DNA of 64,000 bases from Halodesulfovibrio aestuarii (lineage in GTDB: Bacteria; Desulfobacterota; Desulfovibrionia; Desulfovibrionales; Desulfovibrionaceae): NCBI RefSeq assembly GCF_050571805.1, contig NZ_CP192219.1; one strand, given 5' to 3'. Within the stretch, counting starts at the first letter, position 1. Every line of letters starts with the position of its first letter. The notes below the pieces were generated by a model that was given only the letters and a program-made list of their open reading frames with translations, did no database searches and had not been told where the DNA came from. A program made the position numbers and the translations under genes. Shown here piece after piece: positions 41,804 through 51,279 of this stretch.

Positions 41804-44311
41804 TTATTTTTTGGGTACCTTGGTTAATGGCGTTGACGGGCCACTCGGAGGCCGTTTGCTTTGGGAGCCTTCCGGTGGATAGTCAAGGCTGTCTCTAAGT
41901 TCTGCCAGCCGTTCTTCGGCAAAATCAGGGAAAGGCAATTGATCCTTTGAGCGCCACTCTTGAACTTCGGCTTCAGCTTGTTGGCCTTGTTCTTTGTTAA
42001 TGCCTTCGTCACGACAGGTATAGATAGTTTGTGAAGGGAAGGCGAAGCCGCTACCGGATTCATTTATGATGTCTTCTATGCGCAACAGAATATCTTCTTG
42101 AATAGCAAGAAATGTGTTCTGGTCCTGACAGTAAAAGTAAGCGAATATAAGAATGTCTTTGGAAAACGCACCGTAACCGGTAAACCGGACGCGGGCAGGG
42201 TCAGGTGAAATCATTGGGTGGCTTAAGAGCAGTTCACGCAGCTTGACTAGCACCCAGCGCATTTGTTCTGGTGTAGTTTCGTAACGTAATTGAAGAACTG
42301 TCTTGAACAATCGTTGGTCGCGTAATTGAAAATTATCTAAATGCATTTCAGAGAAGTCTGCATTTGGTACAGTAATAACTGTTCGCTCCAAAGAACGGAT
42401 GCGTGTCGAAATTAACCCGATGTGTTCTACCGTACCAAGTTGATCACCATAACGACAGAAATCACCTACTTTGACCGGTTTATTAAAAAGCAGAATCAGA
42501 CTGCCTATGATGTTTGCAAAAGTCTGTTTAGCAGCCAACGCAACAGCCAGACCTCCAACACCGAATCCAGCCAGCAGCGGGAGCATATCAATACCAAGTC
42601 GCTGACCTCCTTTTATAATAATCATGGCACCGATCAGAGCACCGACGACTCGTGACCCTAGCCTGAGTATGGTTGCATTGATACTCTGAGGGGGAATTTG
42701 CGGTGAGGAGATTATTGTTTCCGCTATAGCTTTGCAGAAGGCAAAGGCTGCCCAAGCGGAAACTATGATCATGAGTGACTTGCCACCGCCAAAGACGACA
42801 GTAAGAACATCACCTGTAAGGTTGATATCTTCATCCAAAAAAACAACAAACACGTGTATGGTGATCATTATTATGATGGGAACCAAAAGGCGCAGCCAGT
42901 TCTTGAGCGGTTTTTCTTTTGATTTTGCAGGCAGCCAGATGAATTTGAAGGAAGTATAGGTTACAAAAAATATTATTGTCAGGCAGAGCGCTAAGGCTAC
43001 CCACTGCCAAAGAGTCTGCTCTCCATAAAGTTTTTTAAATGACTCTGGCAGACTGCTGATTATGCCGCTCAGGAAATGAGCCTGAGGGACCAGAATGCCG
43101 GGTGTTGATATGTAGAATTTGTAAAACCCCTTACTTTGCTTGGAGGGCAGATAGTCTTCGGGAGATGCTCCTGCAAGATAGTTCGGACGGTATGGATGAT
43201 TCTTGATCTGTGCATAGAAGTCCTTAAGGCGAGCCACAGTCTCTGCGCTAAAAAGAAATTGCCCTTGTTTTGCACCTTCGCTAATTTCTACAATTTCAAT
43301 TTCGGTATTCGGAAATCGCCAGTGATACTGGTATGCTTTTCCAGAACTTTCTTTATGCAAGGCTAGTTGTGCTGCCACCATAACAGCATCAGGGATGAAA
43401 TCTTCCGGTGGAAGCGGCATGCGGTCGATTATCTCTTTTAGTAATAATACTGATTCAATCCCGACGTCCTTACGGTGCTCTTCAGGAACTTTACGCAAAT
43501 CTAATGTGGCAATGGCTCGTTCAAAAAGATCTTCCGCCGCCTCCTGCGCCTTGAGAATCTCTTTTTTTGACATTGAAGAATGCGATGATCTGACCTGCAT
43601 TATGGTGTTGAAGGCGCGGTTAACACTGCTCAGGAAGCCGTCTAACGTTGCTCGAGGACTTGACGTGTCAACGGGGCGTAAGCGGAAGCGTGCTCGTCTT
43701 TCAAAGCTGTACGCCGTGTTCTTGCCGTTGATGATCTCTTCATAGATACCTGCGGTTGCATTGGTTTTGTAAGGAGCTTCCTTTATTCTTTTGTAATATT
43801 GGTCAAGGTGTTGAACTGTATCTGCAGAGAAGAGGAATTCACCTTCTTGTGGTCCGTTTTCAATCCGGACTATTTTTATTTTCGTGTCAGGAATTGTCCA
43901 TCGCGTGATGTCTTTTTTTGAAACTTCTGTGGTGTCAGGTATCATGTCGTATGGGGGAAGGTCGAGACGGTCGAGGATTTCCTTTAGCATTATGATGCGT
44001 TCAATTTGAACCGCTGTTGCCGAGTCATTAGGCGTAGTGGAAAAATCCAGTGTGTCGACGGCGCGGCGGAATGCCCGGTATGTTTCCGCACGATCTGTTT
44101 TTTCTCTCCAGCCTTTGATAGCCGTGTTCATGTTGTCTATAAAACTATGCAGAGTGGCCCTAGGGCTTGAGGTGTTCGGTGGGGATAGCGGGTGATTGTT
44201 TGCCTTTACTGCAGTGGCCAGGGGCAGTGGCAATCCAATAAAGAGACTTAGAAGGAAAAAATATTGAAGTGCGTTCAGTATTCTGGACGTAGGCCTGTCA
44301 GTTACTAGCAT
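41804..44311 (-). CDS. MscS-family mechanosensitive channel with duplicated periplasmic domain
   Basis: The 835-residue protein has a signal peptide (about 1-35), two tandem periplasmic repeats of about 165 residues (47-182 and 216-376), several membrane segments (about 430-590) and a C-terminal MscS pore and vestibule (AGFGVGGLAVALAAKQTFAN, then FNKPVKVGD). The repeats share TSSPRATL, PP-D-IPD, FLFSA-TV and PY motifs in the same order. Such channels release solutes on osmotic downshift. A Lys/Pro-rich tail ends the protein. ATG 44311 has a better ribosome-site spacing than ATG 44314. Confidence 0.93.
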   Translation of the reverse strand: MLVTDRPTSRILNALQYFFLLSLFIGLPLPLATAVKANNHPLSPPNTSSPRATLHSFIDNMNTAIKGWREKTDRAETYRAFRRAVDTLDFSTTPNDSATAVQIERIIMLKEILDRLDLPPYDMIPDTTEVSKKDITRWTIPDTKIKIVRIENGPQEGEFLFSADTVQHLDQYYKRIKEAPYKTNATAGIYEEIINGKNTAYSFERRARFRLRPVDTSSPRATLDGFLSSVNRAFNTIMQVRSSHSSMSKKEILKAQEAAEDLFERAIATLDLRKVPEEHRKDVGIESVLLLKEIIDRMPLPPEDFIPDAVMVAAQLALHKESSGKAYQYHWRFPNTEIEIVEISEGAKQGQFLFSAETVARLKDFYAQIKNHPYRPNYLAGASPEDYLPSKQSKGFYKFYISTPGILVPQAHFLSGIISSLPESFKKLYGEQTLWQWVALALCLTIIFFVTYTSFKFIWLPAKSKEKPLKNWLRLLVPIIIMITIHVFVVFLDEDINLTGDVLTVVFGGGKSLMIIVSAWAAFAFCKAIAETIISSPQIPPQSINATILRLGSRVVGALIGAMIIIKGGQRLGIDMLPLLAGFGVGGLAVALAAKQTFANIIGSLILLFNKPVKVGDFCRYGDQLGTVEHIGLISTRIRSLERTVITVPNADFSEMHLDNFQLRDQRLFKTVLQLRYETTPEQMRWVLVKLRELLLSHPMISPDPARVRFTGYGAFSKDILIFAYFYCQDQNTFLAIQEDILLRIEDIINESGSGFAFPSQTIYTCRDEGINKEQGQQAEAEVQEWRSKDQLPFPDFAEERLAELRDSLDYPPEGSQSKRPPSGPSTPLTKVPKK

Positions 44312-44583
44312 CATCCACTCCGTTTACTTGTAGGGAACAACCATCGCATTGATGGGCACATTGATGGGCAAATGAACCTATCGAAAGAAGTGACTATAGC
44401 ACGTTGGTGAGTAAAGTGCATCGCTTCGGGCGGAGAGGGAGGAACTAATATTTACTGTGTTTTGTTTTGTTATACTAATAATTTCAATTTGTTGTGTTGT
44501 GTTACTCCTGATTTTGATATGAATTTTTTATAGTTTTATTTTCTTCTGTACTCCGTATCTCCAGTGGATTATCCGCCCGCTGT

Positions 44584-45789
44584 TCAGGAAGATTCGTCCG
44601 GCTTGCTCCCTTCTTTAGATACGCTGTCAGAACGAAACGGTATCACTATCTCAAAACTGCTCCCTGTACGTTCAGAACTATTAACAGAGATTTCCCAACC
44701 ATGTTCTTCTACGATTTTCCTGACCGTACAAAGCCCCATTCCCACTCCATCAGAACGAGAAGAAAAAAAGGGATCAAAAATATAGCTTATAATCTCTGGG
44801 CTTATCCCTATGCCATTATCCTCAATTTTTAGTATACACCCCTCGTTAAGAGGAGTCGCAGTAATTGCTATGCGACAATCTTCTTTTCTGAACATAACAG
44901 CATTCACCAGCAACTCTTGCAACATGCGGACAATGAGATTTTTATCTGCCTTAATCATCAGGGCGGCAACATCCACATTCATTGTTGCAACGTCTGCAAA
45001 AACGATATCCTTGGAAGCAAGCTTCTTTTCCGTTGCAGTATATGCTTCATCTACAACCGTTTTCAACAACACATCCTCTTTGACTCCACGCGAGAGTGAA
45101 GCGAAGTCGGAAACAGACGATACCAGTGCTTCCAGTCGGGAAGCCTCTATTCGAATGGTATCCAGATGAGGGACAATATCTTCACCGGCCACAAGTTCCC
45201 TGACCGCAATATGCACAAATCCCGCAATACTCATGGTTCTGTTACGAATTTGATGTGCAATAGACATTGCAAGTTGTAGTAGGCGCTTACGATTTGTCTC
45301 TATTGTCTTTAAATCTCGAAAAGAACGTAATGCAGTGGTAACAGTGACAAACAGCTTTTGGGCTGTCAGTTCTGTTTTTTGCTTGTAGTCATTAATGTCA
45401 AGTTCAGAAATAACTTTATTTTCAGGAGCTTGTCCTGGTTGCCCTGTGCGCAAGATAATACGGGTAAAAGGATTATTTAAATCCTCACGGATACGTTTGG
45501 CGACATCTAAACCGGCATGGTTATCTTCCATTACGACGTCTAAAAGTACTACGGCAATATCTTTAGTATCCCGCAACAATTCTAGAGACTCCTTGCCGCT
45601 ATAGGCACTGATCAAATCAAGTTTACGTCCCTCAAAGGTAAAATCATTAAGAACCAGACGGGTAACGGTATGAACTTCTTCCTCATCATCAACAATAAGG
45701 ATTCGCCACCGTTGCGGTTCTTTAGTCGCTGGTTCAAGATCTTCTTCATCAGCAAATAATAGATCTTCATCGACTACCACAGGCCACAC
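44584..45789 (-). CDS. Receiver-histidine kinase protein
   Basis: The 401-residue cytosolic protein starts with an acidic tail, then a receiver (about 28-150; ILIVDDEEE, phosphoacceptor Asp in VVLLDVVMED), then a HisKA-like domain (AHQIRNRTMSIAGF) and an ATPase domain (EDNGIGIS, GVGMGLCT). The receiver comes first, unlike standard hybrid kinases. It begins 12 bases after the stop of a membrane kinase, so a relay from that kinase is likely. The GTG start is not certain because the ribosome site AAAGGGG lies very close to it. Confidence 0.9.
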   Translation of the reverse strand: MWPVVVDEDLLFADEEDLEPATKEPQRWRILIVDDEEEVHTVTRLVLNDFTFEGRKLDLISAYSGKESLELLRDTKDIAVVLLDVVMEDNHAGLDVAKRIREDLNNPFTRIILRTGQPGQAPENKVISELDINDYKQKTELTAQKLFVTVTTALRSFRDLKTIETNRKRLLQLAMSIAHQIRNRTMSIAGFVHIAVRELVAGEDIVPHLDTIRIEASRLEALVSSVSDFASLSRGVKEDVLLKTVVDEAYTATEKKLASKDIVFADVATMNVDVAALMIKADKNLIVRMLQELLVNAVMFRKEDCRIAITATPLNEGCILKIEDNGIGISPEIISYIFDPFFSSRSDGVGMGLCTVRKIVEEHGWEISVNSSERTGSSFEIVIPFRSDSVSKEGSKPDESS

Positions 45790-45801
45790 CCCCTTTCAGG
45801 T

Positions 45802-48195
45802 TTAACCCTTTGTTCCCGAATCGGATGATATTGGAAACGTGATAATGAATTTGGCACCCTGACCGACTTCACTGTGACACTCAATAACTCCACCGAGCTT
45901 ACGCGTTACAAGATTCCACACAATATGCATGCCGAGTCCAGAACCGCCACTCCCCATTTTTGTTGTAAAGAATGGTTCAAAAATCCGCTGCTTTTGCTCC
46001 GGTGTCATGCCTTTTCCGTTATCTTGATAGTCAATGCATATGTCTCCATTTGTACGACTCAAGAGAATTTTCACAACACCATTTTCCATTTCTTCAAAGC
46101 CATGTATCAATGAGTTGTTTATTAAATTAGACATAATCTGCATAATTACACCGGGATATGTCTTAACTATAGTTTCTTTAGCTTCTTCTGCGGCATGTAG
46201 TTCAATGGTGTGCGATGAATGTTTCCAACGTGGGCGTAAGCTTGCCAGTACCTTGCCCAGATACTCGTACAATGTGACTTCGCGTAACACTTCAGAAGTC
46301 TGATCCACAGCGACCTGCTTAAAGTTTTGCACCAAACTGGCAGCCCGACTTAGATTAGTGACGGCAGCGGCTAAACCTTCATCGGCAACCTGCATAAACT
46401 TTTCAAGCGTTGAACGTTTAAAACTTCCTGCCTTATATTCATTTTCAAGTGTGGCAAGGCGTTCTTGCAGGTAGGTTGTACTCGTCAAACCGATACCCAG
46501 CGGGGTGTTAATTTCATGAGCAATACCAGCCACCAACCCGCCGAGTGATGCTAGTTTTTCCGCTTCAATCAGCTGTTTATGTGCGGTTCGCAAATTCGTT
46601 AAAGATGTTTCCAGCTCTGCCGTACGTCGCTGTACCCGATCTTCCAATTCCTGATTTAGCGCGGCCAGTTCGGCCTGTGTATTTTTGAGATTTGTAACGT
46701 CGGTTATGAACCCTTCCACCACAGGCTCCTCTTCAGACTCTTTTACATAGCGCCCCCGCTCTAATACATTGCGTACTTTGCCGGAGGAAGACTGCAGACG
46801 ATATTCAATAGAAAAATTATCACTGTGTTCAAGCTGTTCATCAATAGTCTTTCTGGCATTTTCTCTGTCTTCATTAACAATAAGTGATGAGAAAGAAACG
46901 CCTTCATCTTTCAGCAATTCTTCAGGGGAATAGCCTACAAGTTCCTTGCTTCCGTCACTTACGAAGCGCATAAGCCAATTGGAACCGAACACGCTTCTGT
47001 ACGCCATCCCGGGCATATTTTTCAACAGAACAGAGAATTGCCTGCGACTTTTTCGCAACTCCTTTTCAACAATTCTTCGTCGTGCAATATGCATCATCTG
47101 AAGAAGGACAATAAGAAAAAGGACGCCGATTATGATTCCAACGATAATAATATATTTTCTGTAGACCGTAAAAAATGAAACGGGTCGTTCCAAGATAATA
47201 CTCCCCTTAGGCAAGGAGTCTTCAGCAATATTCCATCGTTGCAGTTCTGGATAGCGAAACATGAACTTGTTTGCGCCAGCACGAATAACAGGAATACTGT
47301 TAACATCTGTTCCAGCCAGAATGCGCTTTGCCATCTTGGCCGCAGACTCTCCCTGAAAGTAGCCGCTGATCACATCTCCACCAATAACGCCCTTGCGTAA
47401 GTTGAACGCCAAAAGGCAGTACACCGGAATCGATAGACCTTCCGTAAGCAGGTCGCCGGCTTTTTCAAATGTTAAGAACTGTCCCCCGTTATCCCTGAAG
47501 TAGACCCCGAGCAGAACCGCGGTATCATCCCCTAGCGAGAGCAGCCTTTGATGCAAACGATCAATTGGTTCTTTAATATTGTGTTCAATGATTACACGTG
47601 ATTCAAGATCCATAAGCTCTTTAAGAATGTACCTTCTCCAACTGTTACCTGTTTTTAAGTGGTCATTAATCACGAATATTTTTTTTATATTAGGATGGTT
47701 ACGGAGCATTTGTTCCACGGTGGTTCGGGGTGAAGGCGCTTCCTCGATTCCGGTAAAAGATGAAACAGCCTTCAACATGTACGGCTCTAAATCCGCTACA
47801 CCACAAAAGACCACGGGAATATCCGGCCATAAATCGTCACGATGAAAGCGCAAGAAGTCAAAAGCATAATTGTCTGAAGAAATTATGACGCTAAAAGAAA
47901 TGCCCTTATAGCGTTCTGCAAGCAGCTTTTTGTAAGCAATAAAATATTCACGTGAGAATACCAGCTTGGCGTCCATATTTTCAATATGGAGTATCAAGTT
48001 GTTCTTTTCAGGCTCCAACACATTCTCAACGGCACGGGTCAGATTTTTTACCCATGTCATACGTTGGTGATATGAGTTTAACAGCAGAACATGCCGTGGT
48101 TCATTCTGCGCATGCAACGATGAAGGCAACATAACCAAAACAGTCCAGATCATTCCTAACAAAATCACGCTAACAGAGAGTTGGCATCGTTTCAT
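45802..48195 (-). CDS. Sensor kinase with periplasmic ABC-type binding domain
   Basis: The 797-residue protein has a signal peptide (about 1-29), a periplasmic domain like the ABC substrate-binding family PF04392 (about 35-335; VLLLNSYHQRMTWVKN), one membrane segment (about 345-370), a PAS domain (about 385-505), a coiled coil, a HisKA domain (GIAHEINTPLGIG) and an ATPase domain (DNGKGMT, GSGGSGLGMHI). The ligand is unknown. It is followed by the receiver-kinase gene in the same operon. Confidence 0.93.
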   Translation of the reverse strand: MKRCQLSVSVILLGMIWTVLVMLPSSLHAQNEPRHVLLLNSYHQRMTWVKNLTRAVENVLEPEKNNLILHIENMDAKLVFSREYFIAYKKLLAERYKGISFSVIISSDNYAFDFLRFHRDDLWPDIPVVFCGVADLEPYMLKAVSSFTGIEEAPSPRTTVEQMLRNHPNIKKIFVINDHLKTGNSWRRYILKELMDLESRVIIEHNIKEPIDRLHQRLLSLGDDTAVLLGVYFRDNGGQFLTFEKAGDLLTEGLSIPVYCLLAFNLRKGVIGGDVISGYFQGESAAKMAKRILAGTDVNSIPVIRAGANKFMFRYPELQRWNIAEDSLPKGSIILERPVSFFTVYRKYIIIVGIIIGVLFLIVLLQMMHIARRRIVEKELRKSRRQFSVLLKNMPGMAYRSVFGSNWLMRFVSDGSKELVGYSPEELLKDEGVSFSSLIVNEDRENARKTIDEQLEHSDNFSIEYRLQSSSGKVRNVLERGRYVKESEEEPVVEGFITDVTNLKNTQAELAALNQELEDRVQRRTAELETSLTNLRTAHKQLIEAEKLASLGGLVAGIAHEINTPLGIGLTSTTYLQERLATLENEYKAGSFKRSTLEKFMQVADEGLAAAVTNLSRAASLVQNFKQVAVDQTSEVLREVTLYEYLGKVLASLRPRWKHSSHTIELHAAEEAKETIVKTYPGVIMQIMSNLINNSLIHGFEEMENGVVKILLSRTNGDICIDYQDNGKGMTPEQKQRIFEPFFTTKMGSGGSGLGMHIVWNLVTRKLGGVIECHSEVGQGAKFIITFPISSDSGTKG

Positions 48196-48893
48196 TCCAT
48201 TCTCCCTTACAATCTACGGTTCAGGCTATTACCAATGTACGTTATACACACAGGCATTACATTATTATAAAAATGAACCATCTTTCATTCTTCGCAAAAT
48301 CGAATAGTAACATCTGATTCTACAATAAAAATATGTACACCAAATTACGTCGCAAAATCATACTATTCACTGTGATATAAAGAGGCGCGAGGGTAGAGTG
48401 GGATTGTACTTTTTCAGGGGGATTTCGTTAGAATTAATAGCATGGATATACTCTTCAGTAATCTTTGAGATAGCCGACTATGTTCGTTGTGGTTTGTGGG
48501 GGATAAGTGACAGCTTGAGGGCTGGGGGTGCTTTCAGGGGGTAGGTTTGCTGAACCGATGGGGATCCGTTCTGAAACTGGCTACTTGATGAGTGCGCTGA
48601 GAATTTTCTTTGGGCGGCTTTTTAATTAGCTGAAGAGGTTTGTTTTGTTCTGCGAACATGCTAACTTACTGTTATGGAACTTTGTGATGGACATCCGCAG
48701 CCAGCTTTTGGGCGAAAAGCTTTATACAGGCTTATTATTCGGAGACTTAACTTGATGACTTTTTTCAGATTATCATGGGGCACAGATGGGAGCACAAAGT
48801 GGAAATTGATGGCGTTCCTCAGGGGATAATGTAGTTGCTCAGCACGTATCCTTTTGGGAACAAAATTTGTGACGAACGCTGATTAATTTCACC
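48196..48893. other. Gene-free stretch beside selC
   Basis: About 700 bases lie between the sensor kinase start and the selC terminator. No open frame with a ribosome site is convincing on either strand. Two similar short words (TTTTCAGGGGG near 48412 and CTTTCAGGGGG near 48531) are present. Base use differs from neighbouring genes, being richer in G-runs on the plus strand. It may be the remains of lost genes, but I can identify none. Confidence 0.5.
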
Positions 48894-48925
48894 AAAAAAT
48901 AAAAAAAGCCCTGCAAGGCAGGGCT
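48894..48925 (-). terminator. Terminator after selC
   Basis: AGCCCTGC pairs with GCAGGGCT around a three-base loop; the minus strand then reads seven Ts, A and six Ts. Confidence 0.93.
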
Positions 48926-48934
48926 GAATATGCG

Positions 48935-49028
48935 TGGCGGAAGCGTATAGGAGTCGAACCTACCTAGGACATCACTGCCCTACACCGGTTTTGAAGACCG
49001 GACGCCACACCGGTGACGAAACGCTTCC
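48935..49028 (-). tRNA. selC: tRNA-Sec (anticodon TCA)
   Basis: This 94-base tRNA includes an encoded CCA. It has an 8-bp acceptor stem (GGAAGCGT with ACGCTTCC), a 6-bp D stem with a four-base loop (CGTCAC/GTGGCG), an anticodon arm CCGGT-CTTCAAA-ACCGG with TCA at 48992-48994, a long variable arm and a T arm with TTCGACT. The 8-bp acceptor, long D stem and long variable arm are features of bacterial tRNA-Sec and separate it from tRNA-Ser. The discriminator base is G. A terminator follows. The organism is therefore expected to make selenoproteins. No in-frame TGA selenoprotein is seen in this window. Confidence 0.97.
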
Positions 49029-49243
49029 ATTAGCTAAGGTCTTTAACACTGGGCGTTCTAGCAAGAAACCTTCTTAGGTGCAAGATTAAGATGCTTTTAG
49101 TACAAAGTTCAATGTAAATTTAGAAAAAGAGCGTTTCTACCATTGTCAAATCGCGTTCTAGTAATTAGAAATATAAATTCGAGTAAGAAAATACATTTGA
49201 GCAAGTAAATTAATCCGATTCTAACTTCGGAGGGTAAAATACC

Positions 49244-51277
49244 TTGAACCAGTTTTCCCGGAACTTGATTCTCTGGGCTGTCATCTCTCTACTTATGGTA
49301 GTATTGTTTAACATGTTCAGCCAGCCTCAAAGCTCGCAGACAAAAGTCAGCTATACAAAATTTTTGGAGCTGGTGGATCGAGGCGACATTGCTGAAGTCT
49401 CAATCCAAGGACAAAAGCTTCTCGCTAAAGAACATGGCGGTACCGTTGTAAATACCTATGCGCCTGAAGATCCTAAGCTTGTAGATCGACTCGTAGGAAA
49501 AGGCATTGTTGTTAATGCTGAACCTGCAGAAGATTCCCCTTGGTACATGACCTTACTTGTATCTTGGTTCCCTATGTTACTTCTTATTGGTGTATGGATT
49601 TTCTTTATGCGCCAAATGCAAGGTGGCGGGGGAAAGGCCATGTCTTTCGGACGCTCCCGTGCAAGACTTATCTCACAAGAGCAGACAAAAGTTACTTTTG
49701 CTGATGTCGCCGGTGTAGATGAAGCTAAAGAAGAACTTAGCGAAGTCGTAGATTTTCTTTCCAACCCTAAGCGTTTTACCCGCCTTGGTGGACGTATCCC
49801 GAAAGGTGTTCTGCTTGTGGGCCCTCCGGGTACCGGTAAAACACTGCTTGCGCGTGCTGTTGCAGGTGAAGCAGGAGTTCCGTTTTTCTCCATTTCCGGT
49901 TCTGACTTTGTAGAAATGTTTGTAGGTGTTGGTGCTTCCCGCGTACGTGACCTGTTTGTTCAGGGTAAAAAGAATGCACCATGTCTTATTTTTATTGATG
50001 AAATTGACGCAGTAGGTCGTCAGCGTGGCGCAGGTTTGGGGGGCGGTCATGATGAACGTGAACAGACCCTTAACCAGTTGCTTGTAGAAATGGATGGTTT
50101 TGAGTCCAATGAAGGTGTTATCCTCATTGCCGCGACTAACCGTCCTGATGTGCTTGACCCTGCACTGCTTCGTCCGGGTCGTTTTGACCGTCAGGTAACA
50201 GTGCCTGTGCCGGACGTAAAAGGCCGCAAACGTATTTTGGAAGTGCATGCACGCCGTTCTCCGCTTGCTGCTGATGTGAATATGGAAACCATAGCGAAAG
50301 GCACTCCGGGCTTCTCCGGTGCTGATCTGGAAAACCTTGTTAACGAAGCGGCTCTTCAAGCTGCCAAAGAGAACAAAGACCAGATTAACATGTTCGATTT
50401 CGAACAGGCCAAAGATAAGCTCATTATGGGTAAAGAACGTCGCAGCATGGTTATGAGCGAAGATGAGAAGAAAATCACTGCGTTCCACGAAGGTGGTCAT
50501 GCTCTGTGTGCGAAACTTCTTCCTAAAGCTGATCCTGTTCATAAAGTATCCATTATCCCTCGCGGACGTGCTCTTGGTGTGACCATGCAGCTTCCGGGTG
50601 AGGATAGGTATGGATATTCCCGCAGCTTCCTTGAAACCAATCTTGTGGTTCTTCTTGGTGGTCGAGTAGCCGAAGAAATTATTTTCGATGACATTACAAC
50701 CGGTGCAGGCAACGATATCGAACGTGCTACTAAAATGGCTCGTAAGATGGTCTGCGAATGGGGTATGTCCGAAGCAATCGGCCCGCTCAATATCGGCGAA
50801 CAGGGCGAAGAAGTTTTCATCGGCCGCGAATGGGCCCAGTCCCGTAACTTCAGTGATGAAACTGCACGCCTTGTGGACGCAGAGGTAAAACGTATTGTGG
50901 AAACCGCACGTTCTACCGCCCGTGAGCTTATCGAAGGCAATCTTGATGTTCTTCATAGAATTGCTGAATCATTGCTTGAGCGTGAAACAATCACCGGTGC
51001 AGATATTGATCTTCTGATTGAAGGCAAGGAACTTCCTCCTCAGGAAGACATGAATGGCAAGAATGTCGCTCCGGCAGAACATCCAGAGGATGCTCCGGAT
51101 GCGTTTGCTAAGGCAGCAGCTGCATACAGAGAACAGCAACCTGACTCTACTGAGGATTCTGGTGAATTTATTCTAGGAACTGAAGAGCAGGAGCAGGAAG
51201 AAACTGCAACGGCTGCGGAACCGGAAGAGAAAAAAGCGCCGGAAGCAGCAACTGAATCTTCTGAAGAGAAAAAATAA
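49244..51277 (+). CDS. ftsH: ATP-dependent zinc metalloprotease FtsH
   Basis: FtsH degrades membrane and cytosolic proteins at the inner membrane. The 677-residue protein has two N-terminal membrane segments (about 8-24 and 100-123) around a small periplasmic domain. An AAA+ domain follows (GPPGTGKT, then FIDEIDAVGRQRG and the SRH region RPGRFDRQV). The protease zinc site is HEGGH (His415, His419). The C-terminal tail is long, acidic and Glu/Ala-rich. The start is a TTG with GGAGGG upstream, a rare start. It is followed by folP with almost no gap. Confidence 0.97.
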   Translation: MNQFSRNLILWAVISLLMVVLFNMFSQPQSSQTKVSYTKFLELVDRGDIAEVSIQGQKLLAKEHGGTVVNTYAPEDPKLVDRLVGKGIVVNAEPAEDSPWYMTLLVSWFPMLLLIGVWIFFMRQMQGGGGKAMSFGRSRARLISQEQTKVTFADVAGVDEAKEELSEVVDFLSNPKRFTRLGGRIPKGVLLVGPPGTGKTLLARAVAGEAGVPFFSISGSDFVEMFVGVGASRVRDLFVQGKKNAPCLIFIDEIDAVGRQRGAGLGGGHDEREQTLNQLLVEMDGFESNEGVILIAATNRPDVLDPALLRPGRFDRQVTVPVPDVKGRKRILEVHARRSPLAADVNMETIAKGTPGFSGADLENLVNEAALQAAKENKDQINMFDFEQAKDKLIMGKERRSMVMSEDEKKITAFHEGGHALCAKLLPKADPVHKVSIIPRGRALGVTMQLPGEDRYGYSRSFLETNLVVLLGGRVAEEIIFDDITTGAGNDIERATKMARKMVCEWGMSEAIGPLNIGEQGEEVFIGREWAQSRNFSDETARLVDAEVKRIVETARSTARELIEGNLDVLHRIAESLLERETITGADIDLLIEGKELPPQEDMNGKNVAPAEHPEDAPDAFAKAAAAYREQQPDSTEDSGEFILGTEEQEQEETATAAEPEEKKAPEAATESSEEKK

Positions 51278-51279
51278 TA

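Noticed and set aside
41655..41882. Open frame of 75 codons on the plus strand ending inside the MscS gene
   Set aside because: It overlaps the end of the channel gene, has no ribosome site and no family resemblance.
31144..48195. Defence island or prophage
   Set aside because: No integrase, restriction, toxin-antitoxin, CRISPR or phage structural gene is present, and the genes are ordinary signalling, transport and enzyme families.
48750..48832. Short open stretch that might be a remnant of a coding sequence
   Set aside because: Fewer than 30 codons are open, with no start signal and no match to any family I know.
49673..50956. Long open frame of 427 codons on the minus strand inside ftsH
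   Set aside because: It is fully antisense to the conserved AAA+ and protease domains of FtsH, its product is rich in Phe, Thr, His and Asn in a way typical of antisense frames, and it has no ribosome site.
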